Source of the DNA: Methylobacterium sp. GXS13
GTDB lineage: Bacteria; Pseudomonadota; Alphaproteobacteria; Rhizobiales; Beijerinckiaceae
Length of the DNA: 64,000 nt
Direction: 5' to 3'
NCBI RefSeq assembly: GCF_001455965.1
Contig: NZ_LKKO01000017.1
Location: 1 to 64,000, forward strand
Notes under the pieces: generated by a model
Told to the model about the DNA's origin: nothing
What the model saw: the letters and a program-made list of their open reading frames with translations, nothing else
Database searches by the model: none
Program-made: the position numbers and the translations under genes
Shown: in pieces, positions 1 through 9,213 of the stretch
How positions within the stretch are numbered: position 1 is the stretch's first letter
How the letters are laid out: every line of letters starts with the position of its first letter

Positions 1-1251
1 CTCGCCGGCACCTCGGCGCCCCCGGGGGGCGAGGCGAGCCGCGCCTCCGCGGTGGTGCTCGCCCCCCGGGCGACGCTGGACGGGTTCGGGGCGCTCGGCT
101 CGCCCCCCGCCTCCGCCACCGCGGTGGCGGCCGACTATGCTGACCGGGGGAGCGCCGAGCACCCGCCCGGTTTCTACGGACCGGCCGATGGCGGCATCAG
201 CGTCAACGCTCTGAAGCCCGACGACCGCCTGAAGCCCCTCGACACCGCGGCGCTGGACGGCGCCCGGATCGGAACCCTCGCCGGAGCTGAGACCCTAGAT
301 CTGCGCCCGACCCTGTTCACCCTGGCGCTGCTGCTGCTCGCCCTCGACACCCTGGCCGGCCTGTGGCTCGGCGGCTTCCTGCGCCGCTCGGCCTGGGCGA
401 GCCGCCTGCGCGGGCGCCCGCCCGTGCTGGCCTTCGCGGGTTTGCTCCTGTTCGCCGCAATGCCGGCGCAGCCGCTGCGCGCCGAGGAGCCCGCGGCCAA
501 CCGGCCGAACGGCATCGAATCCGCCCTCGTCACGCGGCTCGCTTACGTGATCACCGGCGACGCCGCCGTCGATGAGGCGAGCCGGGCCGGCCTGACCGGC
601 CTGACCCAGATGCTCGCCTCGCGCACCGCCCTCGAACCGGGCGAGCCCGCCGGCATCGATCCGGCCAAGGATGAGCTGGCCTTCTACCCGCTGATCTACT
701 GGCCGATCGCGCCGTCCCGGCCTCAGCCGTCTGAGACGGCGATCCGCAAGATCGACGCGTTCATGCGCAACGGCGGCACGGTTCTGTTCGACACTCGCGA
801 CGCGCTCACCGCGCGCCCGGGCGGCCCCCCCTCGCCGGAGGCGGCTTACCTGCGCAAGATGCTGGCAACCCTCGAAGTACCGGAACTGGAGCCGGTGCCC
901 CTGGACCATGTGCTGACCAAAGCGTTCTATCTCGTCGACAGCTTCCCGGGCCGCTACGCCACGGGCCAGACCTGGGTCGAGGCGCTGCCCCCCGCCGCCG
1001 AAGGCGCCGAGCGCCGCCCCGCCCGGGCCGGCGACGGCGTCAGCCCGATCATCATCACCGGGAACGACCTCGCCGCCGCCTGGGCGGTGGGCCGCCGCGG
1101 CGAGCCGCTTTACCCGGTGGTCGGTGGCGACCAGCGCCAGCGTGAGATGGCGTTCCGGGGCGGCGTGAACATCGTGATCTACACGCTCACCGGAAACTAC
1201 AAGGCGGACCAGGTCCACGTGCCCGCGCTGCTGGAGCGACTGGGGCAGTGA
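1..1251 (+). CDS. DUF4159-domain membrane protein, C-terminal part (5' end outside window)
   Basis: The reading frame is open from the first base, so the gene starts upstream; a GTG at 52 is only an internal candidate. Two hydrophobic stretches lie near residues 100-125 and 140-155 of the visible part (LFTLALLLLALDTLAG and PVLAFAGLLLFAAMPA). After them comes a soluble domain of about 250 residues with the DUF4159 look (ALVTRLAYVITGD, FYPLIYWPIAP, GGTVLFDTRD, GGVNIVIYTLTGNYK). Proteins of this type usually combine a BatA-like N-terminal membrane region with a C-terminal DUF4159 domain and sit in MoxR/DUF58 clusters; the next gene at 1856 is a partner of the same kind. The biochemical role is not known. 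Stop TGA at 1249-1251. Confidence 0.8.
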   Translation, partial: LAGTSAPPGGEASRASAVVLAPRATLDGFGALGSPPASATAVAADYADRGSAEHPPGFYGPADGGISVNALKPDDRLKPLDTAALDGARIGTLAGAETLDLRPTLFTLALLLLALDTLAGLWLGGFLRRSAWASRLRGRPPVLAFAGLLLFAAMPAQPLRAEEPAANRPNGIESALVTRLAYVITGDAAVDEASRAGLTGLTQMLASRTALEPGEPAGIDPAKDELAFYPLIYWPIAPSRPQPSETAIRKIDAFMRNGGTVLFDTRDALTARPGGPPSPEAAYLRKMLATLEVPELEPVPLDHVLTKAFYLVDSFPGRYATGQTWVEALPPAAEGAERRPARAGDGVSPIIITGNDLAAAWAVGRRGEPLYPVVGGDQRQREMAFRGGVNIVIYTLTGNYKADQVHVPALLERLGQ

Positions 1252-1855
1252 GTTTTTTGGATAACCAGCGAGGCGCCGAAGCCCCTCCCCCCTCTGTGGA
1301 CTACGGGCGACACGAACGCGAAGCGCGGGCGCTGTTGCAGGCCGCGACGCGCCCCCTCTCCTGTGCAGGCTTGCAGATTCATATATCGAGGTCGGCAGAT
1401 GAGATGGGAAACACCGCGGCTCTCCCTCTCCCCTCTGCGGGGGAGGGTGGCCCCAGAAAGGGGGTCGGGAGAGGGGAGCGACGGTGCAGGACAAGGCTGC
1501 GGCCGTCATGCCGCCCCCGCCCCTTTCGGAACCCGGGTTCCCCTCTCCCGACCCCTGCTGACGCAGGGGCCACCCTCCCCCGCAGAGGGGGAAGGGAGAC
1601 GCGCTTGGGGTTAGCCTTGGCTCTCATCCGGCAGCAATATGTAAATCTGTTAGCCTGTCCTGGAAAGGATTGGGGTGGGGGGTCAGGTCTATCCGGAAAG
1701 GTCGCATCCCTCACCTTGTCTCTCTCCCGCACGAGAGAGGGGACCGGCGCCTTCCGCGGTCACGCCCAGACGACGGCCACGGTCAAAAAAGGCTTAGGGC
1801 GTAGCTCGCCCGGCGGAAGAAGCCACCGCACCACCGAACCGGAGCGCTCCGCCCC
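1252..1855. other. Intergenic region carrying a long inverted-repeat element
   Basis: These 604 bases separate the DUF4159 gene from the next membrane-protein gene. I find no credible protein-coding gene. The centre is a 179-bp inverted-repeat element (1421-1599, listed separately). A short AT-richer patch around 1630-1665 precedes the downstream gene and could hold its promoter, but no clear -35/-10 pair stands out. Confidence 0.6.
1421..1599. repeat. Inverted-repeat intergenic element, copy 1
   Basis: The left end 1421-1454 and the right end 1566-1599 are inverted copies over 34 bases with two mismatches; the shared core is CCCTCTGCGGGGGAGGG followed by TGGCCCC. The interior includes GTCGGGAGAGGGGAGCGACGG. 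The reverse complement of the whole element resembles the copy at 35819-35998, including the inner block TGCACCGTCGCTCCCCTC. There is no ORF encoding a transposase, so it looks like a non-autonomous, REP/MITE-like element. Confidence 0.8.
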
Positions 1856-3940
1856 ATGCTGAGCCTCAGCTTCACCCCCCTCCTGCCCTGGCCGGTCCTG
1901 GCCGCTCTCGGGCTCATCGTCGTCGTCCTGGCCGTGCTCGCCTTCGTGGCGCGGGGCCGGACGGCGCTGCTGCGCGCCCTGGTGCTCGCCCTGGTGCTGG
2001 CAGCCCTCGCCAACCCCGCTCTGGTGCGGGAGGACCGCGAGCCGGTGAAGGACATCGCCGCGATCGTGGTCGACCGCTCCGGCTCGCAGGCGCTGGGCGA
2101 CCGGCCACAGATGACCGATGCGGTCCGGGCCGAGCTGCAGCGCCGCTTCGGCGCGCTCACCAATATCGAGCCGCGCTTCATCGATGTGCCCGACGCCAAG
2201 GATGGCGACGACGGCACCAAGCTATTTACGGCCCTGGGCCAGGCGCTTGCCGACGTGCCGCCCGAACGGCTCGCCGGGATCGTGATGCTCACCGACGGCG
2301 TGGTCCACGACATCCCGGCCTCGATGGCCCAGCTCGGTATCAAGGCGCCGCTCCATGTGCTCGTCACCGGTCATCCGGACGAGCGCGACCGGCAGATCAA
2401 GCTTCTGGAGGCGCCGCGCTTCGGCATCGTCGGCAAGGATCTCTCGATCCGCGCCGAGGTGATGGAGCGCGGTGGCACCGGCCATGCCGTGGTCACGGTC
2501 CGCCGCGACGGCGAGGAGATCGATCGCCGGGACGTCGCCACCGACAAGCCGTTCGCGCTGACCACCCGGATCGAGCATGGCGGCCCGAACGTCGTCGAGA
2601 TCGAAGTCGAGCCGCTGCCGGGGGAATTGACCACGGTCAACAACCGCGCCGTCCTGCCGATCGAAGGCATCCGCGAGAAGCTCCGGGTGCTCCTGGTGTC
2701 CGGGGAGCCGCACCAGGGCGAGCGGACCTGGCGCAACCTGCTGAAATCCGACGCCAACGTCGATCTGGTGCACTTTACCATCCTGCGCCCGCCGGAGAAG
2801 CAGGACGGCACGCCGATCTCCGAACTGTCGCTGATCGCGTTCCCGACCCGCGAGCTGTTCGTTCAGAAGATCAAGGACTTCGACCTGATCATCTTCGACC
2901 GCTACGCCAACCAGAGCGTGCTGCCGCAGGCCTATTTCGACAACATCGTCCGCTATGTCCGTGAGGGCGGCGCGCTGCTCGTTGCAGCCGGCCCCGAATA
3001 TGCCGGACCGGCGAGCCTCGCCCGTACGCGACTGGCCAGCATTCTGCCGGGCGACCCGGACGGGCGGGTGGTCGAGCGCCCCTACAAGGCGACGCCGACC
3101 CAGGTCGGCCAGCGCCACCCTGTCACCCGCGACCTGCCGGGCTCCGACGCCAACCCGCCCGCCTGGGGCGACTGGCTGCGCATCGTCCAGGCCCGCACCC
3201 GGCCCGGCATCCAGCCGATCCTGTCGGGGGCCGATGGCCTACCACTGCTCGCCCTGTCCCGGGAGGACAAGGGCCGCGTCGCGCTGCTCCTGTCCGACCA
3301 CGCCTGGCTCTGGGCGCGGGGCTACCAGGAGGGCGGTCCCTATCTCGATCTGCTGCGCCGCCTCGCGCATTGGCTGATGAAGGAGCCGGCCCTCGAAGAG
3401 GAGGCCCTTCGGGCGCAGACCACGGGCCGCGGCCGCGAGGTGCGGGTCGAGCGCCAGACCATGACCGAGCAGGTCGAGCCGGTCACCGTCACCGGGCCGA
3501 CCGGGAAGGTCACGACGCTCACCCTGAAGCCCGGCGAGCCCGGCCTGTTCACCGGCACCTTCGACGCCGAGACCCTGGGGTTGCACACCTTGCGCTCGGG
3601 CAACCTCGTGGCCTTCGTCAGCGTCGGTCCGGCCAACCCGCGCGAGCTCGCCGACGTCTTCAGCGACACCGAGCGCCTGAAGGCGGTGGCGGAGGGCTCC
3701 GGCGGCTCGATCCGCCGGGTCGCGGATGCCGGCGGCACCACCCAGGTGCCGCGGCTCGCCACCGTGCGCAGCGGCCGGTTGGCCGGCGGCGACTGGATCG
3801 GTTTCCGCCCGAGCGACAGCGCCAACATCCGCGGCGTCGAGGTCTACCCGCTGGCGCTCGGCCTCGCCGCCCCGGCGGCGCTCGCGGCAGCCGTGCTCGC
3901 CATGTGGCTGGTCGAGGGTCGCCGCGGACGTGCGGCTTGA
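1856..3940 (+). CDS. Large membrane-anchored protein with glutamine-amidotransferase-like/VWA-like domains
   Basis: Predicted 694 residues from ATG 1856. Two hydrophobic segments near the N-terminus (residues about 8-35 and 40-58) and one at the C-terminus (about 665-685, LALGLAAPAALAAAVLAMWL) bracket a large, probably periplasmic region. DIAAIVVDRSGSQALGDR (about residue 65) resembles a degenerate VWA metal site, and LLVSGEPHQGERTWRNLL with DLIIFDRYANQSVLP and REGGALLVAAGPEYAG resembles the class I glutamine-amidotransferase-like fold found in such proteins. It belongs with the DUF4159 gene upstream; related clusters also contain MoxR ATPase and DUF58 genes, often linked to assembly or maturation of envelope proteins. 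Exact function unknown. Confidence 0.75.
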   Translation: MLSLSFTPLLPWPVLAALGLIVVVLAVLAFVARGRTALLRALVLALVLAALANPALVREDREPVKDIAAIVVDRSGSQALGDRPQMTDAVRAELQRRFGALTNIEPRFIDVPDAKDGDDGTKLFTALGQALADVPPERLAGIVMLTDGVVHDIPASMAQLGIKAPLHVLVTGHPDERDRQIKLLEAPRFGIVGKDLSIRAEVMERGGTGHAVVTVRRDGEEIDRRDVATDKPFALTTRIEHGGPNVVEIEVEPLPGELTTVNNRAVLPIEGIREKLRVLLVSGEPHQGERTWRNLLKSDANVDLVHFTILRPPEKQDGTPISELSLIAFPTRELFVQKIKDFDLIIFDRYANQSVLPQAYFDNIVRYVREGGALLVAAGPEYAGPASLARTRLASILPGDPDGRVVERPYKATPTQVGQRHPVTRDLPGSDANPPAWGDWLRIVQARTRPGIQPILSGADGLPLLALSREDKGRVALLLSDHAWLWARGYQEGGPYLDLLRRLAHWLMKEPALEEEALRAQTTGRGREVRVERQTMTEQVEPVTVTGPTGKVTTLTLKPGEPGLFTGTFDAETLGLHTLRSGNLVAFVSVGPANPRELADVFSDTERLKAVAEGSGGSIRRVADAGGTTQVPRLATVRSGRLAGGDWIGFRPSDSANIRGVEVYPLALGLAAPAALAAAVLAMWLVEGRRGRAA

Positions 3941-3954
3941 TTTTTTGGTTTTTC

Positions 3955-3993
3955 GCGTCGCGGCTGTCCGACTGGATCGGACAGCCGCGACGC
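3955..3993. terminator. Perfect 17-bp hairpin after the membrane-protein gene
   Basis: GCGTCGCGGCTGTCCGA (3955-3971) and its exact reverse complement (3977-3993) surround a 5-base loop CTGGA. It begins 14 bases after the stop at 3940. The T-rich run TTTTTTGGTTTTT lies before the stem, not after it, so this is not a textbook intrinsic terminator; it may mark or protect the transcript 3' end. Confidence 0.55.
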
Positions 3994-3994
3994 C

Positions 3995-4022
3995 CTCCCT
4001 CCCCCCTCTGCGGGGGAGGGAG
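3995..4022. repeat. Solitary hairpin related to the inverted-repeat element family
   Basis: CTCCCTCCCCC and GGGGGAGGGAG pair around CTCTGC. This is the same core as the ends of the elements at 1421, 35819 and 55458, but here only one end is visible, directly after the 17-bp hairpin. It looks like a solo or decayed copy. Confidence 0.6.
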
Positions 4023-4193
4023 ACGCGCGCGGATCCGGCCCCCGTCAAAAAAGCCCCGTGCTGCGCGTCACGCCACGGTCGTGCACCGACCTGCAACACG
4101 CAGCCTCGACGCCCAGGCCGCACCCGGCCTAAGACCCTTCGGAAACCAAAATTCCCGCACCGCACGGTGCGTCGATAGGGAGACAGCCTGCCC

Positions 4194-6071
4194 GTGACCG
4201 GACGCCTCCTCGCCGCGACGCTCGTCGTCGCCTGCCTCCAGTTCGCCCCGGCCCGGGCGCAGGAACCGGCCGCGATGCCGGCCGCCACCGGACAATGGAC
4301 CCACGCGATCACGTTGATGGGCGAGCCGAAATACGGCTCCGATTTCAAGCATTTCGACTATGCCGACCCCAATGCGCCGAAAGGCGGCCTGGTGCGGATG
4401 GGCGCGCAGGGCGGCTTCGACAACTTCAACATCGTGGTCGCGGGCCTGAAGGGCGACCTCGAGAATGGGGTCCAGCAGATCTACGATACGCTGATGACCG
4501 AGTCCTCGGACGAGCCATTCACGTCCTACGGGCTGCTGGCCGAGGCGGTGCGGATCGCCCCCGATCTCGGCTCGGTCTCGTACCGCCTGCGCGAGAACGC
4601 CCGCTGGCATGACGGGAAGCCGATCACCCCCGAGGACGTGGTCTGGTCCTACGGCGTGCTGAAGGCCAACTCTCCGTTCTACGCCGCCTACTATCAGACT
4701 GTGGCCAAGGCCGAGGCGACCGGCCCGCACGAGGTGACCTTCACGTTCACCGAGAAGGGCAACCGCGAGCTTCCGCAGGTGATCGGCCAGCTGCGCGTCC
4801 TGCCCAAGCACTGGTGGGAGGCCAAGGATGCCAACGGCAAGCCGCGCAGCCCCACCGAGACCACCCTGGAGCCGCCGCTCGGCTCCGGGCCCTACCGGCT
4901 CGCCAAGTTCGAGCCCGGCCGCAGCGTCACCTACACCCGCGTGCCGGACTATTGGGGCAAGGATCTGCCGGTGAATGCCGGGCGCTACAACTTCGACACG
5001 GAACGGTTCGAGTATTTCCGTGACGGCACCGTGCTGGTCGAGGCCCTGAAGGGCGACCTCTACGACTTCCGGGCCGAGAACATCGCCCGCAACTGGGCGA
5101 CCGCCTACGACGATTTCCCGGCCGTGAAGGAGGGGCGCCTGATCAAGGAGGCGTTCCCGGAGCGCGGCACGGGCATCATGCAGGCCTTCGCGTTCAACAC
5201 TCGCAGGGAGAAGTTCAAGGATCCGCGGGTGCGCCGGGCCTTCAACCTGGCCCTGAATTTCGAGGAGATGAACAAGGCGCTGTTCTACGGCCTGTACAAG
5301 CGGATCGACTCCTACTTCTTCGGCTCCGAGCTCGCCTCCGCGGGCCTGCCGGAGGGCGAGGAGAAGGCGATTCTGGAGAGCGTCAAGGATAAGATCCCGG
5401 CTTCGGTCTTCACCACGCCCTACGCCAACCCGGTCAACGAGACGCCGGACGCCATGCGGAAAAACCTGCGCGAGGCCGTCGGATTGCTGCGCGAGGCGGG
5501 CTACGAGTTACGCGGCGGCAAGATGGTCAACAAAGCCACCGGTGAACCGCTGACGGTCGAGTTCCTGGAATTCCAGAACGCGTTCGAGCGGGTGATCCTG
5601 CCGTTCGCCGCCCAGCTCAAGCTCATCGGCATCGATGCCTCGCTGCGGGTGATCGATGCGGCGCAGTACCAGAACCGGATGCGCGAGTTCGACTTCGACG
5701 TCACGACCAACGCCTGGGGCGAGTCGCTGTCGCCGGGCAACGAGCAGCGCGAGTTCTGGGGCTCGGCGGCGGCCGACAAGCCGGGCTCGCGCAACCTGAT
5801 CGGGATCAAGGATCCCGGCATCGATGCGCTGATCGAGAAGGTGATCTACGCGCCCGACCGGGCCGGTCTGGTCGCCGCCACCCGGGCGCTGGACCGGGTG
5901 CTGCTCGCCCACGATTACGTCGTGCCGCAATGGTCGGCCAGCGAGCAGCGGACCCTGCGCTGGAACCGGTTCGGCCACCCGGCGATCCTGCCGCGCTATG
6001 CCGGGTCCGGATTCCCAACGACCTGGTGGTACGACGAGAAACTGGCCGCCAAGACCGGAGCCCCGCGTTGA
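4194..6071 (+). CDS. ABC transporter periplasmic solute-binding protein, family 5 (YejA-like), first copy
   Basis: Predicted 625 residues from GTG 4194, beginning with a signal peptide (MTGRLLAATLVVACLQFAPARAQ) that supports this start. The mature part is a family 5 (peptide/nickel) binding protein: FKHFDYADPNAPKGGLVRMG, DGKPITPEDVVWSYGVL and LEPPLGSGPYRLAKFEPGRS are typical of the YejA/microcin C or long-oligopeptide branch. It should capture peptides in the periplasm for the permease encoded at 7929. The next gene is a paralogue whose TTG start overlaps this gene's TGA, so the two are translationally coupled. Confidence 0.9.
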   Translation: MTGRLLAATLVVACLQFAPARAQEPAAMPAATGQWTHAITLMGEPKYGSDFKHFDYADPNAPKGGLVRMGAQGGFDNFNIVVAGLKGDLENGVQQIYDTLMTESSDEPFTSYGLLAEAVRIAPDLGSVSYRLRENARWHDGKPITPEDVVWSYGVLKANSPFYAAYYQTVAKAEATGPHEVTFTFTEKGNRELPQVIGQLRVLPKHWWEAKDANGKPRSPTETTLEPPLGSGPYRLAKFEPGRSVTYTRVPDYWGKDLPVNAGRYNFDTERFEYFRDGTVLVEALKGDLYDFRAENIARNWATAYDDFPAVKEGRLIKEAFPERGTGIMQAFAFNTRREKFKDPRVRRAFNLALNFEEMNKALFYGLYKRIDSYFFGSELASAGLPEGEEKAILESVKDKIPASVFTTPYANPVNETPDAMRKNLREAVGLLREAGYELRGGKMVNKATGEPLTVEFLEFQNAFERVILPFAAQLKLIGIDASLRVIDAAQYQNRMREFDFDVTTNAWGESLSPGNEQREFWGSAAADKPGSRNLIGIKDPGIDALIEKVIYAPDRAGLVAATRALDRVLLAHDYVVPQWSASEQRTLRWNRFGHPAILPRYAGSGFPTTWWYDEKLAAKTGAPR

Positions 6072-7921
6072 CCGCCCGCCCCTGGCGGCCGAGCCGGCGC
6101 GGCCTCGTGCTCGGCGCTGGCGCCCTCGCGGCGATCCGTCCCGCCTGGGCAGCCGGCGAGGAGCGCCACGGTCTGTCGAGCTTCGGCGAGCTGAAATACG
6201 GCCCCGGCTTCGAGCGGTTCGACTACGTGAACCCGATCGCCCCGAAGGGCGGCCGGTTCTCGACCCAGCTCACCGGGACGATCGGCAACCAGTCGCTCAA
6301 CACTTTCAACACGCTCAACATTTACGTGCTGCGCGGTGACGGCGCCGCCGGACTGGACCAGACCTTCGACAGCCTGATGGTCCGGGCCCTCGACGAGCCG
6401 GATGCGGTCTACGGGCTCGTCGCGCGGGCCGTCACGGTGAGCCCCGACGGCCTGACCTACACCTTCGCGCTGCGCCCCCAGGCCCATTTCCACGACGGCT
6501 CGCGGCTCACCGCCCGCGACGCCGCCTTCAGCCTCAAGCTCCTGCGCGACAAGGGACACCCCTCGATTTCCGAGGTGATCCGGCCGATGACCGACGCCCG
6601 GGCCGAGGGCGACGACACCCTGGTCGTCACCTTCGCGGAGGGCCGCGCCCGGGACGCGGCGGTGTTCGTGGCCCAGCTGCCGATCTTTTCCGCGGCCTAT
6701 TACGGCGCCCGCGACTTCGAGGCGTCGAGCCTCGAGGCGCCGCTGGGCTCCGGTCCCTACCGGGTCGGCGCGGTCGATCCCGGCCGCTCCATCGGGCTGG
6801 ACCGGGTGCCGGATTACTGGGCGGCGGACCTCGCCGTGACCGCCGGGCAGAACAATTTCGACGCGATCCGCTACGAGTATTTTCGCGATCGCACCGTGGC
6901 CTTCGAGGCGTTCAAGAGCGGCGCCTTCACGGTCCGCGAGGAGTTCACCGCCCGGGTCTGGGCCACCGGCTACGACTTCCCCGCCGCCACCGAGGGCCGC
7001 GTGATCCGCCAGACCGTGCCGGATGCGCGGCCCAGCGGTACGCAGGGCTGGTGGATCAACACCCGCCGCGCACCGTTCCGCGACCCGCGGGTCCGCGAGG
7101 CGATCGGCTTGTGCTTCGACTTCGAATGGTCGAACCGCAACTTGATGTACGGCGCCTACACCCGCACCGCCTCGTTCTTCGAGAATTCCGACCTCAAGGC
7201 CACTGGCAAGCCCTCGGCCGAGGAGCTGGCCTTACTGGAGCTGTTCAAGGACCTGCCCCCGGAGGTGTTCGCCGAGGCCTGGACGCCCCCCGTCTCGGAC
7301 GGGTCCGGCCAGGACCGGGCGCTACTCAAGCGCGCCGACGCGCTGCTGCGCGAGGCCGGCTGCACCCGCCAGGGCGGCGGCCTCCTCCTGCCGGGCGGCC
7401 AGCCCCTGGACATCGAGTTCCTGGACGACGACCCCGTCTTTCAGGCGGTGACCCAGCCGTTCATCCGCAATCTCGGGCTGCTCGGGATCAAGGCGACCCA
7501 CCGCACCGTCGACCCGTCGCAGTACCAAGCCCGGGTCAACGATTTCGACTTCGACGTCACGTCTCGCCGCTTCGCCGGCGGCGTCACCCCGGGCGCGGAG
7601 CTGCGCGAACTCTACGGCTCCAAGGCTGCCAGCACCCCGGGCTCCAACAACCTCTCGGGCGTCGCCGATCCGGTCATCGACGCGCTGCTCACCGTCATCG
7701 CCGATGCCCAGTCCCGGGCCGCGCTGACCACGGCGTGCCGGACCCTCGACCGGGTGCTGCGGGCCCAGCGCCTCTGGGTGCCGATGTGGTATTCCGGCGC
7801 GCACCGCCTCGCCCTGTGGGACCTCTACGGCCGCCCGGCGAACCCGCCCAAATACGATCTCGGCGCCCCCGGCACCTGGTGGTACGAGGCCGACAAAGCC
7901 AAGCGGATCGGGCGGGACTAG
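6068..7921 (+). CDS. ABC transporter periplasmic solute-binding protein, family 5 (YejA-like), second copy
   Basis: The open frame reaches back into the preceding gene, but the natural start is TTG at 6068, overlapping the TGA 6069-6071; it gives 617 residues beginning with RPSRRGLVLGAGALAAIRPAWA, a twin-arginine-like signal peptide. The mature protein parallels its upstream neighbour (FERFDYVNPIAPKGGRFS, LEAPLGSGPYRVGAVDPGRS, GTWWYEADKAKR at the end). Two adjacent YejA-like binding proteins feeding one permease are a frequent arrangement in alphaproteobacteria. Unlike the first copy, the signal looks Tat-type, so folding before export is possible. Confidence 0.87.
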   Translation: MTARPWRPSRRGLVLGAGALAAIRPAWAAGEERHGLSSFGELKYGPGFERFDYVNPIAPKGGRFSTQLTGTIGNQSLNTFNTLNIYVLRGDGAAGLDQTFDSLMVRALDEPDAVYGLVARAVTVSPDGLTYTFALRPQAHFHDGSRLTARDAAFSLKLLRDKGHPSISEVIRPMTDARAEGDDTLVVTFAEGRARDAAVFVAQLPIFSAAYYGARDFEASSLEAPLGSGPYRVGAVDPGRSIGLDRVPDYWAADLAVTAGQNNFDAIRYEYFRDRTVAFEAFKSGAFTVREEFTARVWATGYDFPAATEGRVIRQTVPDARPSGTQGWWINTRRAPFRDPRVREAIGLCFDFEWSNRNLMYGAYTRTASFFENSDLKATGKPSAEELALLELFKDLPPEVFAEAWTPPVSDGSGQDRALLKRADALLREAGCTRQGGGLLLPGGQPLDIEFLDDDPVFQAVTQPFIRNLGLLGIKATHRTVDPSQYQARVNDFDFDVTSRRFAGGVTPGAELRELYGSKAASTPGSNNLSGVADPVIDALLTVIADAQSRAALTTACRTLDRVLRAQRLWVPMWYSGAHRLALWDLYGRPANPPKYDLGAPGTWWYEADKAKRIGRD

Positions 7922-7928
7922 GACGATC

Positions 7929-9032
7929 ATGCTTGGCTACATCCTGCGCCGCATCGGCCTGATGATCCCGACCCTGTTCGGGATCATGCTGATCACCTTC
8001 ACCATCGTGCAATTCGCCCCCGGCGGCCCGGTGGAGCGGGTGCTCTCGCAGATGAAGGGCCAGGGCGACGGCGCCCTGTCGCGGGTCACCGGCGGGACCG
8101 GCGATCTCGGCGGCGGCGGCCGGTCGGCAGGGGGCGGCGAGGGCAATTCCCGCTATCGCGGCGCGCAAGGGTTGAGCCCCGACTTCATCGCCAAGCTGGA
8201 GAAGCAGTTCGGCTTCGACAAGCCGGCTCCCGAGCGCTTCGCAAAGATGCTCTGGGACTACGCCCGGTTCGATTTCGGCCGCAGCTACTTCCGCGATGTC
8301 ACCGTGATCCAGCTGATCCAGGAGCGCCTGCCGGTCTCGATCTCGCTCGGCCTGTGGATGACGCTGCTGTCCTACGCGATCTCGATCCCGCTGGGCATCC
8401 GCAAGGCCGTCAAGGACGGCGAGCGCTTCGACCGCTGGACCTCCTTCGTGGTGATCATCGGCTACGCGATCCCGGGCTTCATGTTCGGGCTGATGCTGAT
8501 CATCCTGTTCGCAGGCGGCTCGTTCTACCAGTGGTTCCCGCTGCGCGGCCTCACCAGCGAGGGCTGGGAGAGCTTCTCCACCTGGCACAAGCTCACCGAC
8601 TATGCCTGGCACATGGTGCTGCCGCTCACCGCCCTGGTGATCGGCGCCTTCGCCACCTCGACCCTGCTGACCAAGAACTCGTTTCTCGACGAGATCCGCA
8701 AGCAATACGTCCTGACCGCCCGGATGAAGGGCCTGTCCGAGCGCCGGGTGCTCTACGGCCACGTCTTCCGCAACGCCATGCTGATCGTGATCGCCGGCTT
8801 CCCCGGGGCCTTCATCTCGGCCTTCTTCACCGGCTCGCTGCTGATCGAGACGATCTTTTCTCTCGACGGGCTCGGCGAATTGTCGTTCCGGGCGATCGTC
8901 GGTCGCGATTACCCGGTGGTCTTCGCGACCCTCTACATCTTCTCCCTGCTCGGGCTGGCGGTGAACCTGCTCTCGGACCTGATCTACGTCTGGATCGATC
9001 CGCGGATCGACTTTTCCGCCCGGGCGACCTGA
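7929..9032 (+). CDS. yejB: ABC transporter permease, YejB-like (peptide/microcin C type)
   Basis: Predicted 367 residues starting MLGYILRRIGLMIPTLFGI, the characteristic first helix of DppB/YejB permeases. A Gly/Ser-rich insert at about residues 40-75 precedes LSPDFIAKLEKQFGFDKP, as in YejB. The cytoplasmic coupling loop EAA-type segment DEIRKQYVLTARMKGLSERR is present, followed by GSLLIETIFSLDGLGELSF and the final helix. It begins 7 bases after the second binding-protein gene and closes the operon. The partner permease (YejE) and the ATPase (YejF), normally next, are not here. Confidence 0.9.
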   Translation: MLGYILRRIGLMIPTLFGIMLITFTIVQFAPGGPVERVLSQMKGQGDGALSRVTGGTGDLGGGGRSAGGGEGNSRYRGAQGLSPDFIAKLEKQFGFDKPAPERFAKMLWDYARFDFGRSYFRDVTVIQLIQERLPVSISLGLWMTLLSYAISIPLGIRKAVKDGERFDRWTSFVVIIGYAIPGFMFGLMLIILFAGGSFYQWFPLRGLTSEGWESFSTWHKLTDYAWHMVLPLTALVIGAFATSTLLTKNSFLDEIRKQYVLTARMKGLSERRVLYGHVFRNAMLIVIAGFPGAFISAFFTGSLLIETIFSLDGLGELSFRAIVGRDYPVVFATLYIFSLLGLAVNLLSDLIYVWIDPRIDFSARAT

Positions 9033-9176
9033 CGGTGGGAAGCGACGACCGCGGGGTCCGGATGCCGGAGGGTTCCAACCCATGCCGGGCATCGCGACCG
9101 TCGCCCAGCTTCTCGAAAGGCGGTCGGATGGCGGCCGCCCTTCGATGTCGGCTCGGATGGTCGGCGGAGACACCGC
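9033..9176. other. Gap after yejB where yejE/yejF would be expected
   Basis: The 144 bases between the yejB stop and the argC promoter hold no recognisable coding sequence, no fragment of a second permease and no clear terminator. Confidence 0.5.
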
Positions 9177-9205
9177 TTGACGACGAATAGGGGTCGCGAC
9201 ACTAT
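9177..9205 (+). promoter_or_regulatory. Putative sigma-70 promoter of the argC leader
   Basis: TTGACG (9177-9182) and CACTAT (9200-9205) are separated by exactly 17 bases. The -35 matches the alphaproteobacterial TTGAC consensus. Transcription would begin near 9211-9213, one to three bases before the ATG of the leader ORF, so that ORF would be read from an almost leaderless transcript. Confidence 0.55.
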
Positions 9206-9213
9206 CGCGGGAC

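Noticed and set aside
1421..1599. Interpretation of the palindromic elements as simple rho-independent terminators
   Set aside because: The arms are separated by more than 100 bases, lack U-tracts, and the family recurs inside a coding sequence, which points to a repeat element instead.
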